Positions 63,092 through 64,000 of a DNA stretch of 64,000 nt are shown here, piece by piece; positions within the stretch are counted from its first letter, which is position 1; every line of letters begins with the position of its first letter. The DNA is from Weissella uvarum (GTDB taxonomy: Bacteria; Bacillota; Bacilli; Lactobacillales; Lactobacillaceae). The DNA lies in assembly GCF_016908785.1 (NCBI RefSeq), contig NZ_JAFBEO010000004.1, forward strand, positions 62,001 through 126,000, read 5' to 3'. A program made the position numbers and the translations under genes. A model generated the notes under the pieces. It did no database searches. It had not been told where the DNA came from and saw only the letters and a program-made list of their open reading frames with translations.

Positions 63092-64000
63092 ATGAGTAAA
63101 GTACTGACACATGCAACGATTTATACGGGTGATGCGACGAACCCAGTTATTAAGGATGGTTATATTCGTTTTAATAAGACAATCCAAGCGCTCGGCCCAA
63201 TGGCGGAATTTACACCACAAGCTGGAGATGAAGTTGAGCCAGTTAATCAAAAGATTATCGTACCTGGATTTATTGATGTTCATACTCATGGTGCGTATGG
63301 ATTTGACACAATGGATGGTAATCCAGATGAAATTTTGAAGATGGTACAAGGCCAGTTGAGTGAAGGTATTACCAGTGTTTTCCCAACGACAATGACTCAA
63401 TCAATTGAAAATATTGATCAAGCGATGGTAGCCATCAATGAAGCTGCTAAAACAGAACCCGCTATTATGGGAGTTCATCTTGAAGGACCATTTGTTAATC
63501 CACATTATAAGGGAGCACAACCAGAGCAATATATGATTGCGCCTTCAGTTGAATTAGTCCAAAAATGGCACGAGCTTTCTGGTAATCGGGTGCGCTTGAT
63601 TACATACGCTCCAGAACGTGCTGAAAATTTGGCTGAATTTGAAGATTATTTGTTGCAAAACAATATTGTTGGTTCAATTGGTCATTCAGATGCAACTCGT
63701 GACTTTTTGACAAAGGATGTCAAGGCTAAGCGTGTGACGCATTTGTACAATGCTCAACGGCCAATGCATCACCGTGAAGCCGGCGTCACAGGACATGCAA
63801 TGTTGGAGGCGAGCGTTAATGGTGAATTAATTGTGGACGGATTCCATGTAGTGCCTGACATGGTTAAATTGGCCCTCCAAGTTAAAACAGCTGAGCACCT
63901 AGAATTAATTACGGATTCAATGCGGGCCAAGGGACTTGGTGATGGTGAATCTGAATTAGGTGGTCAAAAAGTCTGGGTTAAGGATAAGCAAGCTCGTTTG
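63092..64000 (+). CDS. nagA: N-acetylglucosamine-6-phosphate deacetylase, 5' part
   Basis: NagA deacetylates GlcNAc-6-P, feeding amino-sugar recycling and wall precursor supply. The frame is open to the right edge (303 codons, of about 380 expected). Visible motifs are the metal site DVHTHGAYGFD, the catalytic-site Glu in GVHLEGPFVNPHYKGA, GHSDATRD, THLYNAQRPMHHREAG and ELITDSM. AAGGGGGC (GGGGG at 63082-63086) precedes the ATG, and a TATAAT lies at 63043-63048. Truncated only by the window end. Confidence 0.95.
   Translation, partial: MSKVLTHATIYTGDATNPVIKDGYIRFNKTIQALGPMAEFTPQAGDEVEPVNQKIIVPGFIDVHTHGAYGFDTMDGNPDEILKMVQGQLSEGITSVFPTTMTQSIENIDQAMVAINEAAKTEPAIMGVHLEGPFVNPHYKGAQPEQYMIAPSVELVQKWHELSGNRVRLITYAPERAENLAEFEDYLLQNNIVGSIGHSDATRDFLTKDVKAKRVTHLYNAQRPMHHREAGVTGHAMLEASVNGELIVDGFHVVPDMVKLALQVKTAEHLELITDSMRAKGLGDGESELGGQKVWVKDKQARL

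Overview
The window looks like the chromosome of a low-to-medium GC member of the Lactobacillales. The gene content and the gene neighbourhoods fit the Lactobacillaceae, perhaps the Weissella/Leuconostoc branch, but that placement is inference because no rRNA gene or species marker is present. The run rpsF-ssb-rpsR, walRKHIJ-htrA and gdpP-rplI-dnaB resembles the origin-proximal part of Firmicute chromosomes. No prophage, insertion sequence or CRISPR array was seen. Almost all genes are on the + strand.

Layout. 1-2.3 kb: the 3' end of prs, the rpsF-ssb-rpsR operon, and two tandemly duplicated tRNA-Lys(CUU) genes on the - strand. 2.5-9.8 kb: the essential WalRK cell-wall two-component system with walH, walI, walJ and htrA. 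It is followed by what appears to be an unannotated small RNA (about 9563-9770) with three C-rich hairpin loops, preceded by a perfect WalR-type box. 9.8-16.5 kb: DUF1934 and HD-hydrolase genes diverging from a symmetric promoter, a HAD phosphatase, rpoE, pyrG with a CTP-sensing type attenuator, and a MurA carrying Asp in place of the catalytic Cys. 16.7-27.2 kb: a DEAD-box helicase, an AcpS-alanine racemase fusion gene, a lone mazF, helD, trpS, ppx, nnrD and pepV. 27.4-31.6 kb: a DUF1002 protein, a biotin ligase without the repressor domain, bioY, a guanylate-kinase-like protein and two uncharacterised membrane or surface proteins.

31.7-42.6 kb: a glutamine-type amino-acid ABC transporter with a structured leader, a lactonase, a YczE-like membrane protein with a second WalR-type box, and a complete oppABCDF operon. 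Neither solute-binding protein in this stretch has a lipobox cysteine. 42.7-53.8 kb: gdpP-rplI-dnaB, an MFS transporter, an ArAE-like membrane protein, an oxidoreductase, DUF454, an orphan ispE, SseB, a ferredoxin-NADP reductase and gpmA. 54-64 kb: a small polysaccharide-type tyrosine kinase/phosphatase module (wzd, wze, wzb) without glycosyltransferases, dedA, murF, mreB-DUF2969-rodA, proC, tRNA-Glu, a HAD phosphatase and the start of nagA.

Cell-envelope growth is the common theme: WalRK control, MurA, Alr, MurF, MreB, RodA, GdpP and the BY-kinase module. The most interesting candidate is the putative WalR-controlled C-rich small RNA. Its loops can pair with the unusually G-rich Shine-Dalgarno sequences of several genes in this window, including walR itself. 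This is a hypothesis from sequence alone.
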